Part shown: piece after piece, positions 24,989-36,113 of the stretch
How positions within the stretch are numbered: the stretch's first letter is position 1
How the letters are laid out: each line of letters opens with the position of its first letter
Source: Rhinopomastus cyanomelas
Lineage: Eukaryota; Chordata; Aves; Bucerotiformes; Rhinopomastidae
NCBI GenBank assembly: GCA_013400115.1
Contig: VXBP01004577.1
Location: forward strand, 186,001-250,000
Length of the DNA: 64,000 nucleotides
Direction: 5' to 3'
Notes under the pieces: generated by a model
Databases searched by the model: none
What the model was told of the DNA's origin: nothing
The model's input: the letters and a program-made list of their open reading frames with translations, nothing else
Program-made: the position numbers and the translations under genes

Positions 24989-27900
24989 CACTGCCTGGTT
25001 GTCTCTGAATCCAAGTACGGGGGGGCATGGTTAGGAATTACTCAGTGACTGTTTTCTTTGTGGGAGGGCTTTCTAACTCCACCTGAGCAGCAGGTACACT
25101 CTTCATATGCTTGAAACTGGCCGTGTTTTCCTGTGTTTCCAATCTTTCTGCCCATAACTGTGGGGCAGAACAGTCGGGTTAGGCTGGTGTTACTGTGCTC
25201 CGTGCAGTGAGTTAATACTAGTGTAACAAAACTGCCAAACACCTCTTTATCTCCATCTGTGTATTTCCAAGGTCAGCTTTTCTAACAGGGAGTTTGCAGA
25301 AGATATGACGAATACAGGAGATCAGCACTGGGGTGGTTTCAAGTATAACTACTCCCATAAAGAGCACATCAGCACTTGCAAGTTATTACCCCTTAAGTGC
25401 TTGAGAGAACTGAAACAGGCAAAAGTGACCAACATTTTTATGAGGAAGACATCCTGGTTTTAATTACATCTCAAGATAAGTGTTTTTACCTTTCTAGATG
25501 TGAACCTTGTGTTGTATGTACAGAGTGATTTCAGTATTTCTTTGCACTCAGTCATGGAAAGCAAAGGTGTCTTCAGTGGCTTAATCGTGAAGAAGTGGCG
25601 TAAGCACGCGCGGATGGAAAGCATTTCCACGCGTGCTTTGTGGCACAACAAAGCAAGCTCATGGGTATATTTATTTAGAGAAGGGAAAAATATCAGTTAC
25701 TGTGTACATAACTTCCAAGTCTTTGCGATTTGTCGTCTGTAAGATCCGTGACAAACTGGTATCAGTAGCAACAAAGTAGAATGACTTTTATTGTCGGCGT
25801 CCTTGACGACAGTTTTCCCATCAGAAATGTTCAAACCATTGATGAGGAAACCTTGGAGATCTTTTCTTGTTCAGTCTGCAGTGATACTTTTCAGTAGAGT
25901 AACAGAGACCTGTCTCTACTCAAAAATAAGCTAATGCTGGGGACTACACTGTAAAATATATCCTTGTCACTGGTCAGACACAGTTGGAAACCTCGTTTTA
26001 AGATTTCATGTGTCAGTGTAAGCAAATGTATATTAGATGATGTATTTTTAATATAGATAATTTGGTATTTTTCTTTCCTTACTACTGATAATGCAGGAAA
26101 TGAGTACAACTGTAGAGACCAAGTAACACCTGCGTGTTGTGTTGTGAAGTTGTCTCGTACGTACAGCCCGTGTATAGGAACTTCCTGACTCCAGGTCATG
26201 CCACCCATGACGTTCAAATGGGAAACCATTGTTTCATGCTAATCTGTAAAGAGAATGTAGCTGTTTTGTTGAAAGGAGAAATAATTTAGTGATGCTTTAT
26301 ATATTTACGAAAGGAGGGTTGGAAAGGGATGGGAAGCGTTTTCATTTCTTGTCAATGTGATCGTTTCCAAAAGAGATCACTAAATCTGTAGTTTGAAACA
26401 CTGTCTTGGTAAACGAAGCTCAACATTCCGTGCAAATACTGCATTTCAGTTCATACACTGATAAAGCCATCAGATTTTGCAGTTTTATTCTAGGTGGGTC
26501 TTTAATGTGTGGGTCATTGCGTTTGGCTCTAGCGTCTTCAAACAAAATCCAAACAACAGCAAAATCCCGGTGAGTCTGGAAACGTTTATGCAAGAGCTAC
26601 AGATGTGCTGAATCCCGGCACGGATTCACGCTCTGCTTGAGCAGCTGTAATGTGACTTCTGTCACATTTTACTGTTTTCCTAGTGGACTTCAACTTTTTT
26701 GGTAACGTAAATGGAAATGTGTTGATGTGAGTTGAGATAATGTTTTCTATTTTTTTACATTATTGAAAATCAAACTCTTTTTTTTTTCAGGGGATCTGGA
26801 ATTCAGCAGGTCTGTTTGCCTTTGCCTACCAGACACCACATGCCCTTGCTGTTTCTTGCAGCCAACCCAAACTGAGAGGGCCCTAGGCATGCCTCAGAAT
26901 TTGGCTGTTTCTAACAAGAAGGGCTTTAGTCCTCACTGAAATACTCTTAATGCTTCTGACCCAGGCTGCCTCACAACAGTAGTGTACAGTAGTGCTCACG
27001 TATGGACCTGCTTTTCTCTTTATGAAATAGAATAATCTGCAAAATCCTTGATAGAAGCAGTTCTGGCTGTCTTGCAGCCTTTTTTGCTTGTCCTTTTGAA
27101 TTAATTTCATTCCCATTCCTAGGTCAGTGTGGTCTAAGAGGACACTCTGCCCAGGTTTGCTGTGCTGGGCAGGAGTAGGCAGCACGGTGCTCTGCTGTTG
27201 TTGAGGAGACGCTGACCCTCCGATCCTCGGCACAGTCCTGGCAGGAGTTCCCTAGATGGACGGCTGCCTGCCCCGTCTCCAAGCCAGCAGCTAATTCCTG
27301 AGCGGTAACACCTGCAGAAGAGAGGGAACCACACAAACATAGATCCAAGCAGTGGAATCAAATATGCAGAGTGTTTCAGGATTGAGAGCTAGCTCTAACC
27401 AAATTGATAGAATCCTTTGGAAATCAGTGTTGCTGCAGTGTCAGCTTAAAACAAAACAGCTAAAGCCACTGGCCTCCGTGAGGCAGGCAGAGATGGCAGC
27501 AGGTCAGCGAAGAAAAGTCTTAGACCAACAGATTCCAAAGGGCGGGAGCATGTCTGTCACGATGGACGCTGAGCCCACGTGCTGAGCTGCTCTGGAAATA
27601 CCAAGGAGAGGGGTGAGGAGGGGGCGGATTGTTCCTTTGACTCCTAAGGATTTGGGAATGAAGACCACTAAACATGTTTCCAATATTCCACATATTCAGA
27701 TTGTGCTCTGTGGGTTTTTAGAGAACTCTATGTTTTGACAGTCGAGTCCAGATGTTTTTATTGTGTTCTAGCTGTTTGCCACAGTGGTATTTTTTAATAT
27801 TGTACCAAGCTCTATACTTGAACTTGCCATCAGGTCATCGGTTGGTGTCTTACTCTGATCTCACCTTCTTATGCAAAACAATAAATTATTGATATATCGC
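24989..27900 (+). other. MPP7: probable MPP7 3' UTR
   Basis: About 2.9 kb follows the stop codon with no recognised repeat and no recognised coding exon. The first canonical AATAAA I find after the stop is at 27880-27885, followed within 40 bases by a GU-rich stretch (tgtgtgg). The UTR extent is inferred; an earlier non-canonical poly(A) site is possible. Open stretches at 25270-25460 and 25500-25680 are not supported as coding. Confidence 0.5.
27880..27885 (+). terminator. candidate MPP7 poly(A) signal AATAAA
   Basis: AATAAA occurs in ...aaaacaataaattattg, with a GU-rich element (ctctgtgtgg) about 30 bases downstream. It is the first canonical hexamer after the MPP7 stop on the + strand. 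It would be confirmed by 3'-end RNA reads. Confidence 0.45.
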
Positions 27901-28544
27901 TGACAGTGCTTTTCTCTGTGTGGTAAATTGCACCATAACATATGAGTTGCATGACTTTAAAAGGTAAAAGGCCTAAGTAGTAAATTATTTCATGGATCAC
28001 TCTGCTAACCTGAGTTACCCACGTGGAGTGTTTAATCAGCCCCACATTCTTCTAGGCCACTCACAAGTCCCATGGGACATCCCGTTCTTCTGCAGGAGGA
28101 TTGAAAGGTGACACTGAAGTTACTTTTTGCATGGTTTCACTCTTTTCCTAGGGGAAAAAAAGGGCCTAACACCTACTGGGCTTAGAGAGAAGACTTTTAA
28201 GCACCTTCTGTTTTGTTTCAGTGTAATATTCTGCAGTTCCCACAGGTACTTGGGTTCAGGTTTCTACAGCGCGCGAACTTTTTCCTCAGTAAAGTTTGTG
28301 TTTAATGTTTGAGAGATTGTTTCAAAGGATGAGGAGCTTCTTCAGAGATTTACATGCGCAATTTTAATCCGAGTCCATTTTTGCTACTGTGATCTCCGCA
28401 GTCATTTCACCACGGCATTAAGAGTTGTGCGTGTATCAGTGCTTAGAATCAGTTGCACTTGCAGTCTGCCCCAGATCCTTTTTTTCTCAAAATCATAGAG
28501 AGTTTTGACCATGTATTACTGTGATTACCATGTGATACCAAACT

Positions 28545-28673
28545 GACGTTTAAAACCTGCCTGGGTGTGTTCCTGTGTGACTTGGTCTAGGGGATCCTGC
28601 TGTGGCAGGGGGACTGGACTGGATGATCTTTGGAGGTCCCTTCCAATCCCTGCTGCTCGGTGATTGTGTGATT
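28545..28673 (+). mobile_element. CR1 3' tail fragment
   Basis: About 130 bp, from gacgtttaaaacctgcctgg to a diverged tail tgattgtgtgatt. Confidence 0.9.
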
Positions 28674-29110
28674 CAACAGGAAAATGTCTGAACAGAAGAT
28701 TAAAGAACACCGTGGGTGTATTTGTTAAGAGCTCTGGTGCTAGATAACGGTTAAAGGTTTCGGCACTAACATACACAACAACATTTGGAAACAGTTAGTC
28801 TGGTCTTGAATTTTGTCTTGTGTCGAAGGACAGTACGAATGAGAGAATTTGGAGTTCTAGACAGCTGGAGGCTTTTTTCCCCTTGGTATCTGTGTCTGAA
28901 ATACAAGTTGGATATTTGGAAGACTGTATGGAATGATTTTACATCTCCATAATAAAACGCTCTAGTATTTTGTGTAGCTGACATCCAAGTTTTAACAAAG
29001 AGGGTAAATCCTTATGATTGTTGAGTTTTGCTTCAATTCTAGCTTTACACACATCTGTTTAAAAAAAAACGTGTTAAAGACATAGTGGCACAAAGCTGCC
29101 AGCTACACAT

Positions 29111-29261
29111 TTGTGGAGTCTCCTTCTCTGGAGACACTTAAAACTCGCCTGGATGTGTTCCTGTGTGACTTGGTCTAGGTGGTCCTGTTCTGGCAGGGGG
29201 ATTGGACTAGATGATCTTCCAAGGTCCCTTCCAATCCCTAATGTGCCATGATTCTGTGATA
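29111..29261 (+). mobile_element. CR1 3' tail fragment
   Basis: Starts ttgtggagtctccttctctg and ends gccatgattctgtgata. Confidence 0.92.
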
Positions 29262-29491
29262 TATGAATGGAGAAAAACATCTTCAGAGTTTCCAAAATGG
29301 CTGAAAATGGCTCAAACACTATTTGAGAATTCCTTGGTAAAAACAGAGAAAATGAGGTCACAAGTTCTTCTGTAATTAGGTCTGTGTCTTTTCAGCAGTC
29401 ATATTACTATTCATTACTTGAATATGCTAACGAGAAGTAGAAGGCATCCTCTCATTTTCCTCAAATGAAATTTAGGTTTGTGGTTTTACAG

Positions 29492-29907
29492 AGATGTTAC
29501 GAGCCTTCTACAGGGTGACACCGAGGCTCACGCAAACTCGGTTTTTATGGGATTTAGTACATGTTTGAAGGCAGAGGGGCTGTGGGTACAAGCGCGACTG
29601 CTACCCCGGAGATGCACTTTTGGTTTTGTAAGTCTCTGAACGGGGAGGTTAGCGCGTTGGCTGTGAATGTTCTGTGGTTTCTGTTGCCTCCTCGGTAAAT
29701 ATAAATAAGCGGCAGTAAATCTTTATTGGTAAGCAAAGCCAAACTTGCTGGAGCTGTGGAGAGCTGAAATGCAGTGCCCGGGAGTACTCTGGATCCCAGT
29801 GATGTTGGCAAAGCTCTTGCTTTTCTTTCTTCTGACTTTGTGAACTTTTACAGCAAGAGGAATACAGTCGTCACGACTTGAACGCAGACTTGCCAATCTG
29901 TGTTTAA
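29492..29907 (+). other. exon-like pair, unrecognised
   Basis: Exon-like block 29492-29627 (acceptor tggttttacag, donor gtaagt) is open after one base as DVTSLLQGDTEAHANSVFMG and onward, ending in phase 0. It joins in phase to 29854, which reads QEEYSRHDLNADLPICV and stops at 29907. I do not recognise the product; this could be chance. Confidence 0.15.
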
Positions 29908-30475
29908 TCATTGGCCATGTCGTTCTTCATCCTGGCTCTCGTACAGCTGCACTTCAGTAACGTCAGTCATGGCGGGCGGCGGGGAAGGGTGATAAACACA
30001 CAGTTTGATACCAGGACATTCCTTACCTCTTCCTAACGGACACGGGAGGTGGTGCATTTCTGAAACAGAGGCGAAGAGCTGCCATTTGATCCAGGCGGAG
30101 AAGCACGCGAACGGGGCTTGGCCCCACGCAAGCAGAATTGCTGCGAGAAGGCCCTGTGGACCGTTGGCTTCGGGGGCTCTTGTTGAAGGCAATGGCAACG
30201 AGGAGACAGTTCCACTTATCTTCTGTGTGACCTCTGGCTGTCTCTTGCTGTGTCCCCTGCCTTTACTGAATTTGCGCTACAGGCTTATTTTTGAGAAAGA
30301 GCGAGTCCCTGAGATTGGTCTGGAATTTAAGTGATCAAGGTGCAGGTTCTGACAGGGCAGTTGTGCAGATGGACGCGCAGGCCGAGACCACCCGGCAGCG
30401 TGGGTGGTGGGTGGGCCCTCCCACAGGGGAGACACGGAGCGCACCCTGAGCGCTGCCTTCACCCCATTGGTGAAG

Positions 30476-30883
30476 GAAAGTCTTGCGAGGAGAGGCTGAG
30501 GGACCTGGGGTTGTTTAGCCTGGAGAAAAGGAGGCTGTGGGGAGACCTCACTGCTCTCTACAACTACCTGAGGGGAGGTTGTTCTCAGGTCAGGCTCTTC
30601 TCCCGGGCAGCTGGAGCCAGGACGAGGGGGCAGGGCCTGAAGCTGCACCAGGGGAGGGTTAGGTTGGCTGTTAGGAAGCCCTTTCTCACAGAAAGGGTGA
30701 TCAGACACTGGAATGGACTGCCCAGGGAGGTGGTGGAGTCCCCATCCCTGGAGGTGTTCAAGGGAAAACTGGATGTGGCACTTAGTGCCCCGGTGTGGCC
30801 AGTGTGGTGATGTTAGGCCACAGGCTGGGCTTGGTGATCTCAGAGGTGTTTTCCAGCCTCGATAACTCAATTGTTCTGTGATT
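30476..30883 (+). mobile_element. CR1 fragment of a different subfamily
   Basis: The frame LRDLGLFSLEKRRLWGDLTA is open for 159 codons but is CR1 ORF2 C-terminus, with a 3' UTR ending gatctcagaggtgttttcc...ttctgtgatta. The tail differs from the common copies in this window, indicating a second subfamily. It should not be annotated as a gene. Confidence 0.85.
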
Positions 30884-30926
30884 AAACACACTGATGCAGC
30901 TGCTGGAGCCCTACTCCCCAATACAG

Positions 30927-31633
30927 ACTGTGTCGGGTATCATTTGGAACATGGAACAACGTTGTAATCTCGCCTTCAAGGAAGCCCACTGGAAAAGTCC
31001 AAGAGGTGGCACAGAAGCATTGACCAGGAAGTTGAGGCAAAGAGATCTGGTGAGTCCAACTGTTCTTAGCAGCTGACATCAAAGGCCTCACTGGCATAAC
31101 GGGACTGTCTGGATGCTGATCCAGGATTCAGCATCTCACAGGAGGATCAGCTGGTTTAGGGGGATTCATGGCAGGGCTTCAGCCCACACTGGGTAGTGCC
31201 CAGGCACAGCTGAGGGGTAGCAAAACGTTGGTCTTAGTAGTAGTGAGTCCAGCTGGACTGCAGACAGCAGCGTAGGGAGGGATATGTGTATATGAGCTGT
31301 GCTCTGCCTCCTTCCTTCAGAGCCAGAGCAGGTCTTCGTACGCTTTACGGACTGGTGCAGATGGAGCCATTATGTTTGATGTCCCCTTTGCAGTCCCGGC
31401 TACTATTGACGGTGAGGCAACACAAGAGTCCTTTTGTCTGGTTGTTTTTTTGTTATTGAACCCTGGCCTGAAGCCTTTGGTGGTGGTGGTGCTATCTGGA
31501 TAGTACAAAAGTGCAGCCTCCGTTATTGGCCCTACTGGGTTACTATTCCAGATGTTTTCTTTACACAGCTGTTAAGCAGGAAGTGGAACCAAAACCAAAG
31601 ATTGATTTGAACCATTGTTTTGTCAAAAACTAG
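30927..31633 (+). other. putative three-exon C-terminal coding fragment, unrecognised
   Basis: There are three blocks: 30927-31049 (41 codons), 31321-31411 (91 nt) and 31569-31633, the last ending TAG. The acceptors are ctccccaatacag, ctccttccttcag and ttttctttacacag; the donors are gtgagt and gtgagg. Phases agree (0/0, 0/1, 1/stop). The product would be a 91-residue C-terminus, with segments MEQRCNLAFKEAHWKSPRGG, YALRTGADGAIMFDVPFAVP and VKQEVEPKPKIDLNHCFVKN. Introns would be 271 and 157 bp. The CR1 at 30476-30883 sits just before the first block. No promoter or initiator exon was identified and I do not recognise the family. Similar shorter chains elsewhere in the region mean chance assembly is possible. 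Confidence 0.3.
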
Positions 31634-32610
31634 AGCTGAACCTGAATTACTGTCTTTTGGCTTCACTGAATTCAGGCCATCATTGGCCACAGCTGGATCC
31701 CACCGCAGCTTGAACTGGAAAAAGCAGAGACTCTGACCACACTTCTGAATAGCTGAAACTTTGAAGGCTGAGAGCCTGCGTGTCCTAATGAGTGCAGCTG
31801 AAGTGACCTTCATGCCAGTGGCAGCTTGACTTTGTCGTGTGCCTGTGTAAATCTCTGTATGTTTATGTGTTTATCGAGTGCTGTGCTTGGCCCCGGTGTA
31901 TTTCAATGAAAACAACAGGCTTTCAAAAATACTCTTGGTTGCTTGTTTGGGGGATGAGTGAGAGATTAAGGAAGAGGTTCACTGATTCAATACCGAAGTT
32001 ATAGCAGATGGCTGCATCACTTTAGTCAGGCAGGACTCACACACCTCAGCAAGCTTAGAATTTTACGTTGCAAAGGTTTGCCCCAGTGCGGTGCAAGTCA
32101 AGAGGGCTTGGCCGAATGCAGACTACACACTTGTTCATCACTGACTCGGTTAAACATGAAATTGTGCTGGGATTAGCTTAGCTGTTTGCTAAATGAAAAG
32201 GCTGCTTTTACATGGACTCCAACTCCATGCTTGCCAGATAAAGAAATGTGAACCTGTCGGAGACAGAGGGATTTGTCTGTGTAGGAGTATCGCTGGGCTG
32301 ACTGTCTTGCCTTTCATGAGATACTGGGGTGTAAAAACACCACTCCACCACTTTCATTTTACAGAAAAGAGTGTCCATGGTGGTATCGTGTGGGAACGGA
32401 AGCATCAAGTTCTGTTTTCCCTTCAAATGTCTAACTACGTGTGTACCCTGCTTCTGAAACACTGTGAGCCAGCCTCATGGGCTGGGGAGATGCTGTGGTA
32501 TGGCAGGGGGGCTACAGGGAAGCTCTTCCATGCGAAGCAGGAGGTGTCACTCTTTGCTGTGGTAGAGACTACCATAGGTAACACCACAGTCTTTGAACAG
32601 AGGTGCTATT

Positions 32611-32698
32611 TAGAATAGAATCATTAGGGATTGGAAGGGACCTCGGAAGATCATCCAGTCCAATCCCCCTGCCACAGCAGGACCACCCAGACCAAGTC
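32611..32698 (-). mobile_element. CR1 3' tail fragment
   Basis: Begins tagaatcattaggga-like tail and ends at accaagtca, minus sense. It directly abuts a second CR1 fragment. Confidence 0.9.
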
Positions 32699-32699
32699 A

Positions 32700-32813
32700 T
32701 AAAGTCAGTCAGGGTTAGAAGGGACCACAGGATCATCCAGTTCCAACTCCCCCACCATGGGCAGGGACACCCCACCCTAGATCAGGCTGGCCAGAGCCCC
32801 ATCCAGCCCGGCT
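32700..32813 (-). mobile_element. CR1 tail fragment, second subfamily
   Basis: Minus-sense tail cagggttagaagggacc...ccatgggcagggacacccc, a diagnostic difference from the neighbouring copy. The two are joined with no unique sequence between them. Confidence 0.85.
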
Positions 32814-33520
32814 GTGATAAGATTATTTATGATAAGATTAGACAGCGATTTAGTAAAAGAGAAATACACTTCAACATTCCATTTTCAACCTTCAGAAATG
32901 TATGTGGCACTTCAGACTATCAGACATGACTGTCCTAACAGCAAATGCTTCTGTTTTTCTTTTGGCTTCCCTACTATCTGCTTGAAGGTGAGAGTTGCTC
33001 TAATTAAAGCCTTTATTCTTTATATAAATGTAACCATGAAAGATGGGGAGTTCTTATCTCCTACATCTACCAGACCAAACAAGTAAAGACAAGTTTTCTG
33101 CCACTTTTCTCAAATGATCTGTGCTGTTTAATCTTTTTTACTTTCTTCCTAAGCAGTAAAACCAGCATTCCACCACAGCAGACCCTGCACATGGTCTCCC
33201 TTTATAGAGTCATGGCTGGAATATAGCTCTTGACTTCGTGGTGTCTAGAATCCGTCTCCTGAAAAGTGGCAGTAAAACCTGCCTGGTCTGAGAGCCTGCT
33301 CAAGTCCCAAGAGGTGCATGGTTGAACTGTCTGTGTATCACTGACAAGGCAGGTGCATTCTTTAACCTCAACTTGCGCTTCCTCCTTTACGTTCACCTAC
33401 TTTGTGGCAGGGGTACGGCGGTGCCTGGTATTAACTCTGCCACCACGTTCAAAATATGGTGCATTTCTGCCCTTGGTGTTCGTTACTGTTCTTGCAACCA
33501 CATTTAAACACTCATCTACC

Positions 33521-33732
33521 TCAACACAAGGGGAAACTTCCTCACTGTAAGAGTGACAGAGCACTGGAACAGGCTGCCCAGAGAGGGTGTAGTCTCCTCC
33601 TCTGGAGTCTTTCAAAACCCACCTGGATGTAGTCCTCTGTCACCTGCCCTAGGTGATCCTGCTTCGGCAGAGGGGTTGGATTAGATGATCTCTACAGGTC
33701 CCTTCCAAACTTTAACATTCTATGATTCTATG
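33521..33732 (+). mobile_element. CR1 3' fragment
   Basis: Runs from aaacttcctcactgtaagag to ttaacattctatgattctat, about 210 bp. Confidence 0.92.
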
Positions 33733-34540
33733 CTAAGATTTTTCTACAGGAACTCCTGGGTTGCTCCTGGCTACTTTAACTTGTCTGTCACAAAATGCAA
33801 GTGGAAAATGCAAGAGACCAGATTCTAAATCTGCGAGAGTATCACAGCGGGGTAGTGGTCCTCCTCTGCTCCCAGTACAGCTTCGCTTGTAGCTCTGCTT
33901 ACTTGGCTTGGGATCATGAGCATCATGTAAAATCCTTATGGGTCCTCATGGTTCCAGTGTTCAGGATTGATGATTTTCCTTCTCTTTTAGCATCTTGTGA
34001 ATAACTTAGAGTGTTTTCTTGCTAATGCAACTCCCTCTCTTCCTGGTAAATCGCCTCATTGGAAAGTGCTTAGTCTGGATTGTTTTACTGGTAGTACCTG
34101 GCGGCTGTGGCTGCTGCTTTCTGTGTCATGTGTACGGAGCCAGTATGAAATAGCAGACAGCTGACACTACTTCAGCCCCTAAACAAGTGACAGTAGGAAC
34201 CTCTTCGTACAGGTAGCCTCAAATGACTTTCACCTGTACCAAAACACGAGCTTATTCCTGCAGCTGAACTGTGCGGCCCACGCGAGATGGCAGTGGCTGA
34301 AAGTGCGGTGCTAGGGACGTGCGCAGAGACGTTTCATTTGTACTTGAACAGAGTCAGAGCTTTACCTGCTGTCGTTCTGTGCGTGGGAAATGCTGAGGGC
34401 CTGGTAATCTACTGCCAGCTCTTGCTGACTTTTCCTGTGCCTTGTTTCATGTGTGGTCCCTTTGACTTCAATGACTCCTATCGCAGTGGGGTTGGCAGCC
34501 CTTACCCTGGAACCAAGCTGATGACTTTATCTTGTCTCAG

Positions 34541-35643
34541 GGTCTGGATCAGAGATAAAATGCAGTCGGCACAGATGACAAACGTGTCAGTGAGCAATCC
34601 GTCATGTAAGAGCTCTCTGTTTATTGTATTTGGATTAATATCTGCGATTAGTATCTGGAAGTGAACTTCAGTGTGAAAGCCTGTAAGTCCTGTCCAACTC
34701 ATGGTGCTGATAATCCGCCGACTCTTTGAATTACACAGAATCACAGAACACTCGGGATTGGAAGGGACCTCAAAAGATCATCTAGTGCAGTCCCCCTGCC
34801 AGAGCAGGACCACCCAGACCAAGCTGCACAGGAATTGTTTGATACGAGTTGTAGGGCCGTGCTGGACCGGTGTGCCCTTCGCTGCTTAGCTGCTCATCCA
34901 CGGTTCCATTCATTTCACGCCTGCGGCGTGCTCCAAGTAAACCTCACACGCTTTCAAGTCATTTCCCAAGTGCTTTCAAAATGGAGGCAGCAATTCCTCT
35001 CCCTCACTTTAGGCAATTATTACGGAAATCTCTGAAACAGCATTTTGGGAGAATTAACCTTCATTAACCTTAAGCCTTAAAGGATTTTCTCGTGTCGAAG
35101 GGCACCCCTGCAAGCTGCCAGTCACACGCTTGCAAACGCAGAGCTGTCGGGCGGTTAGCAGGCCCACGTGCAGCGCGCGCTGTCTGCTTTACTGATCTCG
35201 GCCCCGGTAAAGGCGCAGCACTACGTATTTCAACTCGTAAACGCCGTATCTTGTTTTTTCGTTATTATATTTCTGTGTAATACTTTCCAAACTCTGTTTT
35301 ATTGCATCCCACAGTTTAAAAGCCACCTGGATATTCCTTTTCTATTCTTTTTTTTTCCCCTTCAACCCCCTATCTCTAAGCCTTTTTGCATGTTTTTGTA
35401 ATGTCTAAGACAGACCCAGACAACAGAGGTTTCAGAAGATTTGTGCAGCTGGTAGGTTGCTGATGATTTCATTTCACAATCCCTTTGGAATAAATGTGGG
35501 TACTAATGAAAACAGTGAGTGAAATGTCACTTGTACTAAATATAACTGATCCGTTTCAGAAAAATGTGAACGCGTTTGTCAGTCCCGCTCCACCTGTGCG
35601 CTCTACTGCAGCAGAGGGAACAATGCAGTCTAGCAGATGTGCG
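34541..35643 (+). other. exon-like chain of three blocks, unrecognised
   Basis: Blocks 34541-34605 (65 nt, donor gtaaga), 35381-35451 (71 nt, long pyrimidine tract before the acceptor, donor gtaggt) and 35560-35643 (84 nt, acceptor ccgtttcag, donor gtaagt) join in one frame. They encode VWIRDKMQSAQMTNVSVSNP, then VMSKTDPDNRGFRRFVQL, then KNVNAFVSPAPPVRSTAAEG. The product is not recognised, and no start or end is identified. Chance is possible. Confidence 0.18.
34734..34834 (-). mobile_element. CR1 3' tail fragment
   Basis: Minus-sense tail acagaatcacagaacactcg, about 100 bp. Confidence 0.92.
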
Positions 35644-35796
35644 GTAAGTACACACGCGGAGAAATCCGTTGTGCCAGAACAGTCTGTTTTAAAGACTGGC
35701 AGGTCAGAATGTGTCCAGTTGTTCTTTGAACCCTGTTTGGTGATTACGGTGAACAGCAAAAAGCTGAAGTGACAGTACATGAAGATACAGACATGA

Positions 35797-35879
35797 TAGG
35801 TCTGGGTGGTCCTGCTCTGGCAGGGGGACTGGACTAGATGATCTTTTGAGGTCCCTTCCAATCCCTAATGTTCTGTGAC
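35797..35879 (+). mobile_element. CR1 3' tail fragment
   Basis: Contains gcagggggactggactagat and ends atccctaatgttctgtgac. About 80 bp. Confidence 0.9.
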
Positions 35880-36055
35880 TGGGACTTAACACGAGAGGAA
35901 CAACTAGTTCATGGGAATGGCAAGACTTCTGTGCATGAGAACTAGGGGAGATACTTAGAATTTTCTTCGAGTGAGGAAACTGGTTGCAGGGAGTCTCTGT
36001 AAGTACCTTCTTACACGAGAAGCACTTAGGGATATGGTCTAGCAGTTAGATACTA

Positions 36056-36113
36056 GGATAAAAGTTGGACTCGATGACCCTGCAGGTCCTTTCCAGCCGT
36101 GATGATTCTGTGA
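36056..36113 (+). mobile_element. very short CR1 tail remnant
   Basis: The 58-bp sequence ttggactcgatgaccctgca...gatgattctgtga is a diverged CR1 end. Confidence 0.75.

Noticed and set aside
25262..25740. Consecutive open stretches just after the MPP7 stop
   Set aside because: The downstream acceptor is plausible, but the MPP7 stop at 24986 is fixed by strong homology and no further family sequence is expected; treated as 3' UTR.
30331..30810. 159-codon + strand open frame
   Set aside because: Most of it is CR1 ORF2 C-terminus (LRDLGLFSLEKRRLWGDL...VVESPSLEVFKGKLD) followed by a CR1 tail; a repeat, not a gene.
32193..32618. 141-codon + strand open frame
   Set aside because: Runs into a CR1 tail at 32611, has no recognisable features, and an overlapping frame is equally open.
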